Of a stretch of 37,939 bases of DNA, positions 15,714 to 24,390 are shown piece after piece; within the stretch, counting starts at the first letter, position 1; each line of letters opens with the position of its first letter. Origin of the DNA: Pseudomonadota bacterium (GTDB lineage Bacteria; Pseudomonadota; Gammaproteobacteria; Burkholderiales; Burkholderiaceae_C); contig CAUJJO010000241.1 in the NCBI GenBank assembly GCA_963205125.1, forward strand, positions 1 to 37,939. The letters are read 5' to 3'. Both the position numbers and the translations under genes were made by a program. The notes below the pieces were generated by a model. The model did not search any database. It saw nothing but the letters and a program-made list of their open reading frames with translations, and was not told the origin of the DNA.

Positions 15714-15728
15714 CATATTTGTTATGAT
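15714..15728 (+). promoter_or_regulatory. Candidate -10/operator of the higBA-like module
   Basis: TATGAT (15723-15728) lies 5 bases before the GTG of the toxin gene. It overlaps a short inverted repeat CATA-5 bases-TATG (15714-15726). No good -35 is seen. If used, transcription would begin at or next to the start codon. Confidence 0.35.
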
Positions 15729-15733
15729 GCGGC

Positions 15734-16066
15734 GTGGACTACCGGATCGAGTACTACAGCCCGGTTGTGCAGGAAGAGATCCTCGCGCTTCCCGACTCGC
15801 TTGCGGCGCGCTACATCGTGCTGACCCGCCGAATGCAGGCTTTGGGTCCAAACCTTGGCGAGCCGCATACCAAGGCCTTTGGACAAGGCCTGTTCGAGTT
15901 GCGGCTGAAGGGCGCCGAAGGGATTGCACGTGTCTTCTACTGCTGCTTGATCGGCAAGCGGATCGTCATGCTCCACAGCTTCGTCAAGAAGTCGCGCAAG
16001 ACGCCGAGCGTCGAGCTTGGCATCGCCATGGACCGGTTGAAGGAGGTGAAACGTGAAAACGCATGA
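15734..16066 (+). CDS. higB: HigB/RelE-type toxin (phage Gp49-like family)
   Basis: A 110-residue protein from a GTG start. Its LGPNLGEPHTKAFGQGLFELRLKG segment and the following ARVFYC...RIVMLHSFVKKSRKTP match the Gp49-like HigB/RelE family, whose members cut mRNA at the ribosome. The K-K-S-R-K basic patch near residues 83-87 fits the usual RNA-contact surface. The antitoxin gene overlaps its 3' end by 14 bases. This toxin-first order is characteristic of higBA. No ribosome-binding site precedes the GTG. Confidence 0.87.
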   Translation: MDYRIEYYSPVVQEEILALPDSLAARYIVLTRRMQALGPNLGEPHTKAFGQGLFELRLKGAEGIARVFYCCLIGKRIVMLHSFVKKSRKTPSVELGIAMDRLKEVKRENA

Positions 16067-16340
16067 ACAGATCGTCAAGACGCTTCTGCGCCGGCCTGCC
16101 GTTCGTGCCGAGGTCGAGCGCATCGAGCGCGAAGAGGGTGAGCTGCTGGATGCCTTGCTGAAGGCGCGGCATGAGGCGGGCCTGTCGCAGGCTCAGGTGG
16201 CCGAGCGCATGGGGACGCATGCGCCGGCCGTGGCCCGCCTCGAGCGTTCCTTGGCCACCGGCAAGCACTCGCCGTCGCTGGCGACGCTGCGCAAGTACGC
16301 TGACGCCTGCGGCAGGCAGTTGGTGCTCAGGGTGGATTGA
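16053..16340 (+). CDS. higA: HigA-type XRE-family antitoxin
   Basis: A 95-residue protein with an XRE helix-turn-helix: ARHEAGLSQAQVAERMGTHAPAVARLE, about residues 38-64. This follows an N-terminal helix and precedes the typical SLATLRKYADACG tail. It should neutralise the overlapping upstream toxin and bind the operon promoter. The GGAGGT site lies inside the end of the toxin gene. It ends 52 bases from the convergent chemoreceptor gene. Confidence 0.88.
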   Translation: MKTHEQIVKTLLRRPAVRAEVERIEREEGELLDALLKARHEAGLSQAQVAERMGTHAPAVARLERSLATGKHSPSLATLRKYADACGRQLVLRVD

Positions 16341-16391
16341 GGGGCCTTGCATGCGGGGGCGCAGGAACGCGGCGCGTTCCTTGGCGCCCGC

Positions 16392-18317
16392 TCAAGCCCC
16401 GAGCTTGAACACCGCCACCGCGCGCACGAGCTGCTGGGCCTGCTCCTGCAGGCTCGAGGCGGCGGCAGCGGTTTCCTCGACGAGGGCGGCGTTGTGCTGC
16501 GTCGTCTGGTCCATGCGGCTGACGGCGGCGCCGACCTGCGACACCCCCTCGCTCTGCTCGGCGCTGGCGCCGCGGATCTCGCCCATGATGCTGCTCACGC
16601 GCGCGATCGAGGCGACGATCTCCTGCATCGTCGCGCCGGCCTGGTCGACGAGCGTGGTGCCGGCGTCGACCTGCTCGACGCTGGCGCCGATCAGCGACTT
16701 GATCTCGCGTGCGGCGTCGGCGCTGCGCTGCGCGAGGCTGCGCACCTCGGAGGCGACGACGGCGAAGCCGCGGCCCTGCTCGCCCGCGCGCGCGGCCTCG
16801 ACCGCGGCATTGAGCGCGAGGATGTTGGTCTGGAAGGCGATGCTGTCGATGGTGCCGATGATCTCGGAGATCTTCTGCGAGCTGGCCTGGATCGCCTTCA
16901 TGGTCTGCACGACCTTGGTCATCACCATGCCGCCCTGGCCGGCGACCTCGCTTGCGCCCTGGGCCAGCTCGCTGGCCTGGCGCGCGTTGTCGGCGTTGTG
17001 GCCGACGGTGGAGCCGAGCTCGTCCATCGAGGCCGCGGTCTGCTGCAGCGCGCTGGCCTGCTCCTCGGTGCGCTGGCTGAGATCGAGGTTGCCCTGGGCG
17101 ATCTGGGCGCTCGCCGTGGCCACGCTCTCGGCGTTGCCGCGCACCTGGCCGACGACGCTGCCAAGGCGTCCCTGCATCTCGCGCAGCGCGGCCAGCAGGC
17201 GGCCCAGCTCGTCGCGCCCGGCCTCGGGCACCGCGGTGCCGAGGTCGCCCTCGGCCACCGCCTGCGCCACGCGCACCGCGGCGGCCGCCGACTGCGTGGT
17301 GGCACGGGCGATCGCCCACATCAGCCAGGCGCACAAGGCCGCCAGCAGCACGATCGCCAGCGCCATGACGGCAAGCTCGGTGCGCTCGGCGGCGAGCCGG
17401 TCGTTGGCACGCCGCTCCAGGTGGTTGAAGGCGTCGTTGCCGAAGGCGAAGACGTCGTTGAGCGCCTTGGTGCTCGCGTCGAAGTAGTCCTTGGGCGCAA
17501 GCTTCAGCAGCTCGGCCTTGACGAGCTGGGTGTCGATCAGCTCGAACAGCGACTTCAGGCTGGTTTCGGCCTTGGCCTTGGATCCTCCGAGGATTTGCTG
17601 CAGCTCCTCGCTGCCCTTGGCGGCAATGCCAAGCGCCTTGGCGGAGGTGGTCTCGCGTTCATGCGCCATCGTCAGCAGCGCCTGCAGGTCGGCACGGCCC
17701 TTGAGGCCGAGCGTGCCCTGACCAAGCGCCTCGATCCCGAGTGCGCGCATCTGCCCAAGAGACTCGGTCATCTTCGGGATCAGGTTGAGGACGGCGTCCT
17801 GCAGGTGGTAGTCGGCGGCGTCGGCCATCAGCACGAGGCCGCTGCTCTGCGCCAGGTCCTCGAGCAGATCGAGCTGCGCGGCCACCACGCGGCTGTGGCG
17901 CACGAAGCTGTCGGGCACCGTCACCGCGCCCTTGCCGACGGCGGTGCCGAGATCCTGCAGGGTCTTGGCGCTCTCGGCCAGGCGCTTGGCGAGATCGCCG
18001 TTGCCGAAGGCGGCGAAGGCGGCCTGCGTCGCACCGAGCGCCGCGACCAGCTCCTTGGCCTTGGCCTGCTGCGCCGCGGCCATCGAATCGTCGCCGCCGA
18101 GCAGTCCGGCGGCCAGGCCGCGGTGCTGCTGGGTGAACTGCACCAGGCGCAGCAGCTCGCGCGCCGGCGCGATGCCCGCCTGCTGCAGCTGGGCGGCGCG
18201 GATCTCCTGCACCGAGTTGCCGACGACGAGCGCGGTGGGTGCGGCCAGCATGCAGGCGGTGAGGCCGCCGATGAGCCCGAACTTGGCGGACATCGACAGG
18301 TTGCGGATGAACTTCAT
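16392..18317 (-). CDS. Methyl-accepting chemotaxis protein, transmembrane, four-helix/NIT-like sensor
   Basis: A 641-residue chemoreceptor from the ATG at 18317 ([14 protein letters not shown]). TM1 is about residues 12-32. The periplasmic helical region of about 280 residues includes a [13 protein letters not shown] motif reminiscent of nitrate/nitrite (NIT)-type sensors. TM2 is about 315-336, HAMP about 337-390, and a long coiled-coil signalling domain has the canonical hairpin tip [30 protein letters not shown] at about 493-522, so CheA/CheW coupling should be intact. No C-terminal NWETF-type tether. The longer frame starting at 18428 begins 8 bases from a predicted -10 and is not favoured. 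The ligand is unknown. Confidence 0.95.
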   Translation of the reverse strand: MKFIRNLSMSAKFGLIGGLTACMLAAPTALVVGNSVQEIRAAQLQQAGIAPARELLRLVQFTQQHRGLAAGLLGGDDSMAAAQQAKAKELVAALGATQAAFAAFGNGDLAKRLAESAKTLQDLGTAVGKGAVTVPDSFVRHSRVVAAQLDLLEDLAQSSGLVLMADAADYHLQDAVLNLIPKMTESLGQMRALGIEALGQGTLGLKGRADLQALLTMAHERETTSAKALGIAAKGSEELQQILGGSKAKAETSLKSLFELIDTQLVKAELLKLAPKDYFDASTKALNDVFAFGNDAFNHLERRANDRLAAERTELAVMALAIVLLAALCAWLMWAIARATTQSAAAAVRVAQAVAEGDLGTAVPEAGRDELGRLLAALREMQGRLGSVVGQVRGNAESVATASAQIAQGNLDLSQRTEEQASALQQTAASMDELGSTVGHNADNARQASELAQGASEVAGQGGMVMTKVVQTMKAIQASSQKISEIIGTIDSIAFQTNILALNAAVEAARAGEQGRGFAVVASEVRSLAQRSADAAREIKSLIGASVEQVDAGTTLVDQAGATMQEIVASIARVSSIMGEIRGASAEQSEGVSQVGAAVSRMDQTTQHNAALVEETAAAASSLQEQAQQLVRAVAVFKLGA

Positions 18318-18649
18318 GACGGTGCTCGCTTTCGACGCCCGCAGGCGCCCGGACAGGGGGACGGATGAATCGGACAGTAAATCGCGGGCGCCGCGCACGA
18401 GGCAGGGCTCGTGCGGGCGGACCCTCACCTGGGTGATTTCGGCACTAACCCCCCCTGGCCTTAGCGCGAAAAAGCGGCCGGACCGTGCGCCAGTTCCGCG
18501 GGCCGTGTCGCGCCGGCCGCGACGCGCCCGGGCCGAGGCACGGGCGGGGCGCGAAAACGGCGTCGAATCGGCCGCTTATCCGGCTCAAGTCGGCGGCAGG
18601 CGCGGGCACGATCGCTCAGGCTGCACAAGGCAGCGCACTGCACGAGGCC
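18318..18649. other. Divergent control region between the chemoreceptor and flhB
   Basis: This 332-base gap holds the predicted FliA promoter of the receptor (18436-18463) and its leader of about 110 bases. On the flhB side there is a TCAAG element at 18586-18590 but no convincing -10 at the right distance. No gene is supported here. A class 2 FlhDC-dependent promoter for flhB would be expected, but I cannot point to a clear FlhDC box. Confidence 0.5.
18436..18463 (-). promoter_or_regulatory. Probable sigma-28 (FliA) promoter of the chemoreceptor
   Basis: On the minus strand TAAG (complement of 18460-18463), 16 bases, then GCCGAAAT (complement of 18436-18443). This is a weaker version of the pattern at motA/cheY/flgM, with one change in the core of the -10. 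Confidence 0.5.
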
Positions 18650-19804
18650 ATGGCCGATTCCCAGGACAAGCCGCTGCCGGCATCACCGCGCAAGATCCAG
18701 AAGGCGCGCGAGGATGGCCAGCTCCCGCGCTCGCGTGACCTCGGTCACGCGGCGGCGATCGGCGTGGGCACGCTGCTGCTGATCGCGCTGGGCCCGCGCG
18801 TGGTCGAGCGGCTGCGCGGCGTGCTGGCGTCGGCCCTGCAGTTCGACGCGGTGCAGCTCGCCGAGCGCGACGCCATGCTGCGCCAGCTGACCGCGCTGGC
18901 CGGCCAGGCCTTGCTGCTCGTGCTGCCGTTGGGCGTGGTGATGATCCTCGCCGCACTCGCCGCGGCGCGGCTGTGCGGCGGCTGGAACTGGACGCTCAAG
19001 CCGCTGTCGCCCAAGTTCGGCAAGCTCAATCCGCTGACGGGATTCACCCGCATCTTCTCCAAGGTGCAGCTGATCGAGACGCTGAAGTCCTGCCTGCTGG
19101 CGGCCCTGCTGCTGGGGCTTGGCGCCCATTACCTGTGGGACGGACTCTGGGTCTACGCCGGCATCGGGCAGCAGCCGCTGCCGGCGGCCTTGGCGAGCAC
19201 CGGCGAGCTGCTGCGCGGCGGCCTCACGCTGGTGCTGCTGGCGCTCGCCGGCTTCGCGGTGATCGACGTGCCGCTGCAGCGCTGGCGCAACGCGCACCAG
19301 CTGCGCATGACGCACCAGGAAGTCAAGGACGAACACAAGCAGGTCGAGGGCAATGCCGAGGTCAAGGGCCAGATCCGCGCGCGCATGCGCCAGATGGCGC
19401 GGCGGCGCATGCTGGCCGCGGTGCCGCAGGCCGACCTCGTGGTGATGAACCCGACGCACTACGCCGTCGCGCTGAAGTACGACGAGGCGACGATGGCCGC
19501 CCCCACCGTCGTCGCCAAGGGCACCGACCTGCTGGCGCTGAAGATCCGCGACCTTGCCGCCGAGCACCGCGTGCCGGTGCTGCAGGCGCCGCCGCTGGCG
19601 CGCGCGCTCTACGCGCACGCCGAGATCGACGAGGAGATCCCCGGGGCGCTGTTCGCCGCGGTGGCGCAGGTGCTGGCCTGGGTCTACCAGCTGCGCCACG
19701 CCGGGGCCGGCATGGCGCAGGCGGCGCCGCAACCGCAGGTGCCGCCCGAACTCGACCCGCAGCAGGGCGGCGCCCTGCGGCCGCGCCGTAGGAGCACGCG
19801 ATGA
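18650..19804 (+). CDS. flhB: Flagellar export gate protein FlhB
   Basis: A 384-residue FlhB from the ATG at 18650; the N-terminus MADSQDK...SPRKIQKAREDGQ is diagnostic. Four membrane segments lie at about 34-50, 85-108, 143-165 and 187-208. The self-cleavage motif NPTH is at 267-270, separating FlhBCN and FlhBCC and setting the switch from rod/hook to filament export. The C-terminal 30 residues are Pro/Gln-rich. The stop overlaps flhA by ATGA. The longer upstream frame from 18485 has a low-complexity Arg/Ala extension and is rejected. Confidence 0.97.
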   Translation: MADSQDKPLPASPRKIQKAREDGQLPRSRDLGHAAAIGVGTLLLIALGPRVVERLRGVLASALQFDAVQLAERDAMLRQLTALAGQALLLVLPLGVVMILAALAAARLCGGWNWTLKPLSPKFGKLNPLTGFTRIFSKVQLIETLKSCLLAALLLGLGAHYLWDGLWVYAGIGQQPLPAALASTGELLRGGLTLVLLALAGFAVIDVPLQRWRNAHQLRMTHQEVKDEHKQVEGNAEVKGQIRARMRQMARRRMLAAVPQADLVVMNPTHYAVALKYDEATMAAPTVVAKGTDLLALKIRDLAAEHRVPVLQAPPLARALYAHAEIDEEIPGALFAAVAQVLAWVYQLRHAGAGMAQAAPQPQVPPELDPQQGGALRPRRRSTR

Positions 19805-21903
19805 AGGCCTGGATGCAGCGCCTGCAGGCGCGGCTCGGCCCGCACGCCGGGCACGTCAAGACCTTGACGATACCGCTCTTCGTCGTGCTGATGCTCACGA
19901 TGATGGTGCTGCCGCTGCCGGCCTTCGTGCTGGACCTGCTGTTCACCACCAACATCGCGATGGCGCTGATGGTGATGATGGTCTCGGCGCAGATGGTCAA
20001 GCCGCTGGACTTCACCGCGCTGCCGACGGTGCTGCTCGTCACGACCCTGATGCGGCTGTCGCTGAACGTGGCCTCGACGCGCGTCGTGCTGATGGACGGC
20101 CACAACGGTCCGGGTGCCGCCGGCAAGGTGATCGAGTCCTTCGGGCATGTGCTGATCGGCGACAACTTCGCGGTCGGCCTGATCGTCTTCGCCATCCTCG
20201 TCGTCATCAACTTCGTCGTCGTCACCAAGGGTGCCGAGCGCATCGCCGAGGTCGGCGCGCGCTTCACCCTGGACGCGATGCCAGGCAAGCAGATGGCCAT
20301 CGACGCCGACTTGAACGCCGGCCTGATCGACGAGCAGGAGGCCAAGAAGCGCCGCGCCGAGGTCGGCGAGGAGGCGGACTTCTTCGGTTCGATGGACGGC
20401 GCCAGCAAGTTCGTGCGCGGCGACGCGATGGCCGGCCTGCTGATCCTCTTCATCACCATGGTCGGCGGCTTCATCATCGGCATGGCCAGCCACGGCATGA
20501 GCGCGGCCCAGGCCGCCAGCAGCTACGTGACGATGGCGGTGGGCGACGCGCTGGTCGCGCAGATCCCGGCGCTGCTGATCTCGGTGGCCTCGGCGATGGT
20601 GGTCTCGCGCGTGGGCAAGGACGAGGACGTGGGCTCGCAGATCCGCGGCCAGGTGTTCGACTCGCCGCGCTCGCTGGCGATCGCCGCGGGCATCGTGTTC
20701 GGCCTGGGCCTGGTGCCGGGCATGCCGCATCTCGTGTTCTGGTTCGTCGGCGGCGCACTGGGCTGGCTGGCCTGGATGCTGCTCAAGCGCAGCCGCGCCG
20801 AGGCCGCGCAGGCGGCGGCACCGCGGCCTGCCGGCGACGCGCCGGTGGCCGGCGCCGAGGCGAGCTGGGACGACCTGGCGCCGGTGGACACGCTGGGCCT
20901 GGAGGTCGGCTATCGCCTCATCTCGCTGGTCGACAAGGCCGGGGCCGGCAGCGGCGCCGACCTGCTCGGGCGCATCAAGGGCGTGCGCAAGAAGTTCGCG
21001 CAGGACGTGGGCTTCCTGCCGCCGCCGGTGCACATCCGCGACAACCTCGAGCTCAAGCCGAGCGTCTACCAGATCACGCTGCGCGGCGCGGTGGTCGGGC
21101 AGGGCGAGGCCTTCCCCAGCCAGTCGCTGGCGATCAACCCGGGCGGCGCGACGGTGCAGCTCCCCGGCACGAAGACGGTCGATCCGGCCTTCGGGCTGCC
21201 TGCCGTGTGGATCGAGGAACGCCACAAGGAGGCCGCCCAAATGAGCGGATTTACGGTGGTTGATTGCAGCACCGTGGTGGCGACCCACCTCTCACACTTG
21301 ATGCAGGTGAATGCCGCCCGGCTGCTCGGACGCGTGGAGACGCAGGCCCTGGTCGAGCACGTCACCAAGCTGGCTCCCAAGTTGATCGAAGACGTGGTCC
21401 CCAAGATGGTCGGAATCTCGACGCTGCAGAAGGTGCTGCAACTGCTGCTGGAAGAGGGCGTGCACATCCGCGACATGCGCTCCATCGTCGAGTGCCTGGC
21501 CGAGCACGCGGCCACCGTCACCGATCCGGGCGAGCTGGTGGCGCGCATCCGCGTGCACCTCGCGCCGATGATCGTGCAGCAGATCTACGGGCCGGTCACC
21601 GAGCTCGACGTGATCGCGCTCGAGCCCGAGCTCGAGCGCCTGGTGACGCAGGCGCTGTCCTCGCCGCACGGCGCGGCGCTCGACCCCGGCGTGGCCGAGA
21701 CCCTGACCAAGAGCGCTGCCGAGACGGCGACGCGGCAGGAGAGCCTGGGCCTGCCGGCCTGCCTGCTCGTCCCCGACATGCTGCGCGCGCCGATCGCCCG
21801 GCTGCTGCGCCGCGCCGCGCCGCGCCTGCGCGTGCTCTCGCACAGCGAAATTCCTGAAACCCATTCGATCCGCATCGGCTCGGTCATCGGAGGCCTGGCA
21901 TGA
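19801..21903 (+). CDS. flhA: Flagellar export gate protein FlhA
   Basis: A 700-residue FlhA of normal length. The N-terminal half has about eight membrane helices. The FHIPEP-family signature lies near residues 140-165 (AERIAEVGARFTLDAMPGKQMAIDADL region). The C-terminal half is the cytoplasmic nonamer domain that docks chaperone-substrate complexes. It conducts protons and drives substrate entry into the type III export channel. It overlaps flhB and flhF by 4 bases each, indicating a translationally coupled flhBAF unit. Confidence 0.97.
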   Translation: MKAWMQRLQARLGPHAGHVKTLTIPLFVVLMLTMMVLPLPAFVLDLLFTTNIAMALMVMMVSAQMVKPLDFTALPTVLLVTTLMRLSLNVASTRVVLMDGHNGPGAAGKVIESFGHVLIGDNFAVGLIVFAILVVINFVVVTKGAERIAEVGARFTLDAMPGKQMAIDADLNAGLIDEQEAKKRRAEVGEEADFFGSMDGASKFVRGDAMAGLLILFITMVGGFIIGMASHGMSAAQAASSYVTMAVGDALVAQIPALLISVASAMVVSRVGKDEDVGSQIRGQVFDSPRSLAIAAGIVFGLGLVPGMPHLVFWFVGGALGWLAWMLLKRSRAEAAQAAAPRPAGDAPVAGAEASWDDLAPVDTLGLEVGYRLISLVDKAGAGSGADLLGRIKGVRKKFAQDVGFLPPPVHIRDNLELKPSVYQITLRGAVVGQGEAFPSQSLAINPGGATVQLPGTKTVDPAFGLPAVWIEERHKEAAQMSGFTVVDCSTVVATHLSHLMQVNAARLLGRVETQALVEHVTKLAPKLIEDVVPKMVGISTLQKVLQLLLEEGVHIRDMRSIVECLAEHAATVTDPGELVARIRVHLAPMIVQQIYGPVTELDVIALEPELERLVTQALSSPHGAALDPGVAETLTKSAAETATRQESLGLPACLLVPDMLRAPIARLLRRAAPRLRVLSHSEIPETHSIRIGSVIGGLA

Positions 21904-23468
21904 ACCTCAAGCGCTTCACCGGACGTACTTCGCGCGAGGCCCTTGGCCTGGTGCGGCAGGCCTTCGGCAAGGATGCCGTCGTGATGTCCACGCGCCCCTG
22001 CCCGGAAGGGGTGGAGGTGCTGGCGATGGCCCCGGAGAGCCTGCCCCAGCTCGAGAAGCTGGGTGCCGCGGCGCCCCTGGCCGCGCCGGCATCCGGCCGC
22101 GGCGCGACGACGCGGCCCGCGCCTGCATCGCTCGGGCTGGTGGCCACCGACGGCCCGGTCGAGCGCGACGTCGAGCAACTGGCGATGAGCACGCTGTCCT
22201 TCCAGGACTACGTGCGCGAACGCATGCTCAAGCGCCGCCGCAGCGAGCTGGACGGGCAGGCGGCCGCGCCGGAGCAATCTCTCGAGACCGCCGTGCCCGT
22301 GCCGGCGGCTGCGCAGCCGGCCCCGCGCCGCGAGCGCCCGGCCGAGGCGCCGCAGCCCCTGCCCGCCGCGCCGCGGCGCACGATCATGCCCAGCGCAGTC
22401 TCCGAGCCCGAGAGCCACCTGCTGCGCGAACTGCAGGACCGGATGCTGGCTGCCGAGCCGCTGCCGCGCGTGCGGGCAGCGTCGCCGCAGGAACTCGTGC
22501 AGGACGCAGCGCGGGATCCGCAGCAGGAACAGCAGGCGATGCTGCGCGAGCTGCGCTCGGTGCGCGGCCTGATCGAGCAGCGCTTCGGCGAGCTCGCCTT
22601 CATCGAGAAGCTGCAGCGCCAGCCGCGCCAGGCGCTGCTCAGCCACCGGCTGCTCGAGTGCGGCTTCTCGCCGGCGCTGGTGCGCAAGCTGGTCGAGAGC
22701 CTGCCCGAGCAGGGCGACGAGACCGAATGGGCGGCCGGCATCCTGCAGCGCAACCTGCAGACCGGCGAGCAGGAGAGCGCGCTCGAGGACCAGGGCGGCG
22801 TCTACGCCCTGATCGGCCCGACCGGCGTCGGCAAGACCACCAGCACCGCCAAGCTCGCCGCGGCCTTTGCCGCGCGCCACGGGGCCGGCAACCTCGGCCT
22901 GATCACGCTGGATGCCTACCGCATCGGCGCGCACGAACAGTTGCGCGCCTACGGCCGCATCCTGGGCGTGCCCGTGCACACCGCGCACGACCGCGCCTCG
23001 CTCGACGACCTGCTGGAGCTGCTGGCAGGCAAGAAGATGGTGCTCATCGACACCGCCGGCATGGCGCAGCGCGACACCCGCACCAAGGAGCTGCTGGACA
23101 TGCTTGCGCATCGCTCGGTGAACCGGCTGCTGGTCGTCAACGCCGCCAGCCAGGGCGAGACCATCGAGGACGTGCTCGCGGCCTATCGCGCGGCGAGCTG
23201 CCGCGGCGTCATCCTCTCCAAGATCGACGAGGCGATGAAGCTCGCGCCGGCGCTGGACGCGCTGATCCGCCACAAGGTCAAGGTGCTGGCGGTGGCCAAC
23301 GGCCAGCGCGTGCCCGAGGACTGGCATCGCCTGTCGGCGCAGGCGCTGGTGCAGCGCGCGCTGCGCAGCGGCGGCTCGGCGGCGTGGAAGCTCGACAACG
23401 TCGACGTGAAGCTCGTCTTCAGCGGCCAGCCCGCGCACGACGCGGCGATGCTCGCTGCGGGTGCCTGA
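21900..23468 (+). CDS. flhF: Flagellar biosynthesis SRP-type GTPase FlhF
   Basis: A 522-residue FlhF. The N-terminal B domain (MNLKRFTGRTSREALGLVRQAFG) leads into a disordered Ala/Pro-rich linker (about 55-165), then N and G domains. G1 is GPTGVGKT (306-313), with LDAYRIGAHEQL (337-348), DTAG (384-387) and SKIDEA (440-445, replacing the common TKLDE). FlhF marks the pole for flagellar assembly in many polarly flagellated bacteria. Its presence next to flhDC, usually linked to peritrichous flagellation in enterics, suggests polar placement under an FlhDC hierarchy. An flhG-like gene follows directly. Confidence 0.95.
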   Translation: MNLKRFTGRTSREALGLVRQAFGKDAVVMSTRPCPEGVEVLAMAPESLPQLEKLGAAAPLAAPASGRGATTRPAPASLGLVATDGPVERDVEQLAMSTLSFQDYVRERMLKRRRSELDGQAAAPEQSLETAVPVPAAAQPAPRRERPAEAPQPLPAAPRRTIMPSAVSEPESHLLRELQDRMLAAEPLPRVRAASPQELVQDAARDPQQEQQAMLRELRSVRGLIEQRFGELAFIEKLQRQPRQALLSHRLLECGFSPALVRKLVESLPEQGDETEWAAGILQRNLQTGEQESALEDQGGVYALIGPTGVGKTTSTAKLAAAFAARHGAGNLGLITLDAYRIGAHEQLRAYGRILGVPVHTAHDRASLDDLLELLAGKKMVLIDTAGMAQRDTRTKELLDMLAHRSVNRLLVVNAASQGETIEDVLAAYRAASCRGVILSKIDEAMKLAPALDALIRHKVKVLAVANGQRVPEDWHRLSAQALVQRALRSGGSAAWKLDNVDVKLVFSGQPAHDAAMLAAGA

Positions 23469-23484
23469 GGCCGAGGTCGACACC

Positions 23485-24363
23485 ATGCACGCGACGATCG
23501 CCCCCGAGGCTGCCGCCACCGCCACCGCCGCCGCCAGCGCGGCTGCCGCCGCCCGCGCGCTGCGCCGGGAGGATCCGCCCGACCAGGCCAGCGGCCTGCG
23601 CCGCCTCTTCGCCGCCACGCGGCGCCGCCAGCTGCTGCCGGTCGTGGCCAACCCCTTCGTCCCGGCCGCGCAGGCGGTGCTCGAGATGCTCTCGGCCGCC
23701 CTCGTCGCGCAGGGGCACCGCGTGCTCGTGGTCGACGCCGCCGGCACCGCCCCGCGGCCGCACGAGATGGCGGTGATCGACCTCGCCGCAGGCGTCGAGG
23801 CGCTGCATCCGCAGGTCGCCTACCTCGCCGCGCGCGGCCTGCCGCTGCGCTACGTCGATGCCCGCGGCAGCGCCGGCGCCTTCGTCGACGCCGCCTTCGA
23901 CGCCGCGCCGTCCTGCGACGTCGTGCTGCTGCACGCCGACCCGACCGACCTCGCACGCATGCTCGGTGCGCGCGCGGCACGGCCGCTGCTGCTGGCCGCC
24001 GACGACCCCGAGGCGCTCAAGCAGGCCTACGCCGGCTGCAAGCTGCTGGTGCAGCGCTCGGCGCTGATGACCTTCGACCTGCTGCTGGCGGCCAGCCCCT
24101 TCGAGCGCCGCGCCGCCCTCATCGTCGAGCGCCTGGCCAGTTGCGCCGACACCTTCCTCGGCGCCGTGCTGCAGGCCGCGGTCACGGTCGACGCGCTGCG
24201 CGATCCGCAGGCCGCGCAGGGCCCGGCCCTCGCGCGCCTGCTGCAGGCCCAGCTTGCCGCAGCCGACAGCGCGCGGCCGCCGGCACCGCTGCGCAGCGCC
24301 CGGCCGGAGCTGCCGCCTGCGTCGCGCACCGCGGCGCTGCGCGAGCCCGCCTTCGCCTTCTGA
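23485..24363 (+). CDS. flhG: FlhG/FleN-like protein lacking the Walker A motif
   Basis: A 292-residue protein from ATG 23485 (a GTG at 23461 overlapping flhF is an alternative). After an Ala-rich start it has DQASGLRRLF (33-42), which matches the DQAxxLR helix that in FlhG proteins stimulates the FlhF GTPase. The following MinD/ParA-like fold is recognisable (VVANPFVPAAQAVLEML where KGGVGKT should be, then HRVLVVDAAG, CDVVLLHADP, PLLLAADDPEALKQAYA), but the P-loop lysines and glycines are gone. ATP-driven dimerisation as in normal FlhG is therefore unlikely. Position after flhF and before fliA supports the identity. I infer an FlhF regulator without ATPase activity. Confidence 0.78.
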   Translation: MHATIAPEAAATATAAASAAAAARALRREDPPDQASGLRRLFAATRRRQLLPVVANPFVPAAQAVLEMLSAALVAQGHRVLVVDAAGTAPRPHEMAVIDLAAGVEALHPQVAYLAARGLPLRYVDARGSAGAFVDAAFDAAPSCDVVLLHADPTDLARMLGARAARPLLLAADDPEALKQAYAGCKLLVQRSALMTFDLLLAASPFERRAALIVERLASCADTFLGAVLQAAVTVDALRDPQAAQGPALARLLQAQLAAADSARPPAPLRSARPELPPASRTAALREPAFAF

Positions 24364-24390
24364 CCCGAACCCCTCACAGGCCGTCCAACC

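Noticed and set aside
18586..18618. Possible sigma-28 promoter for flhB (TCAAG with a downstream CGAT)
   Set aside because: No GCCGATA-like -10 occurs 15-16 bases after TCAA; flhB is normally a class 2 gene, so I do not call a FliA promoter here.
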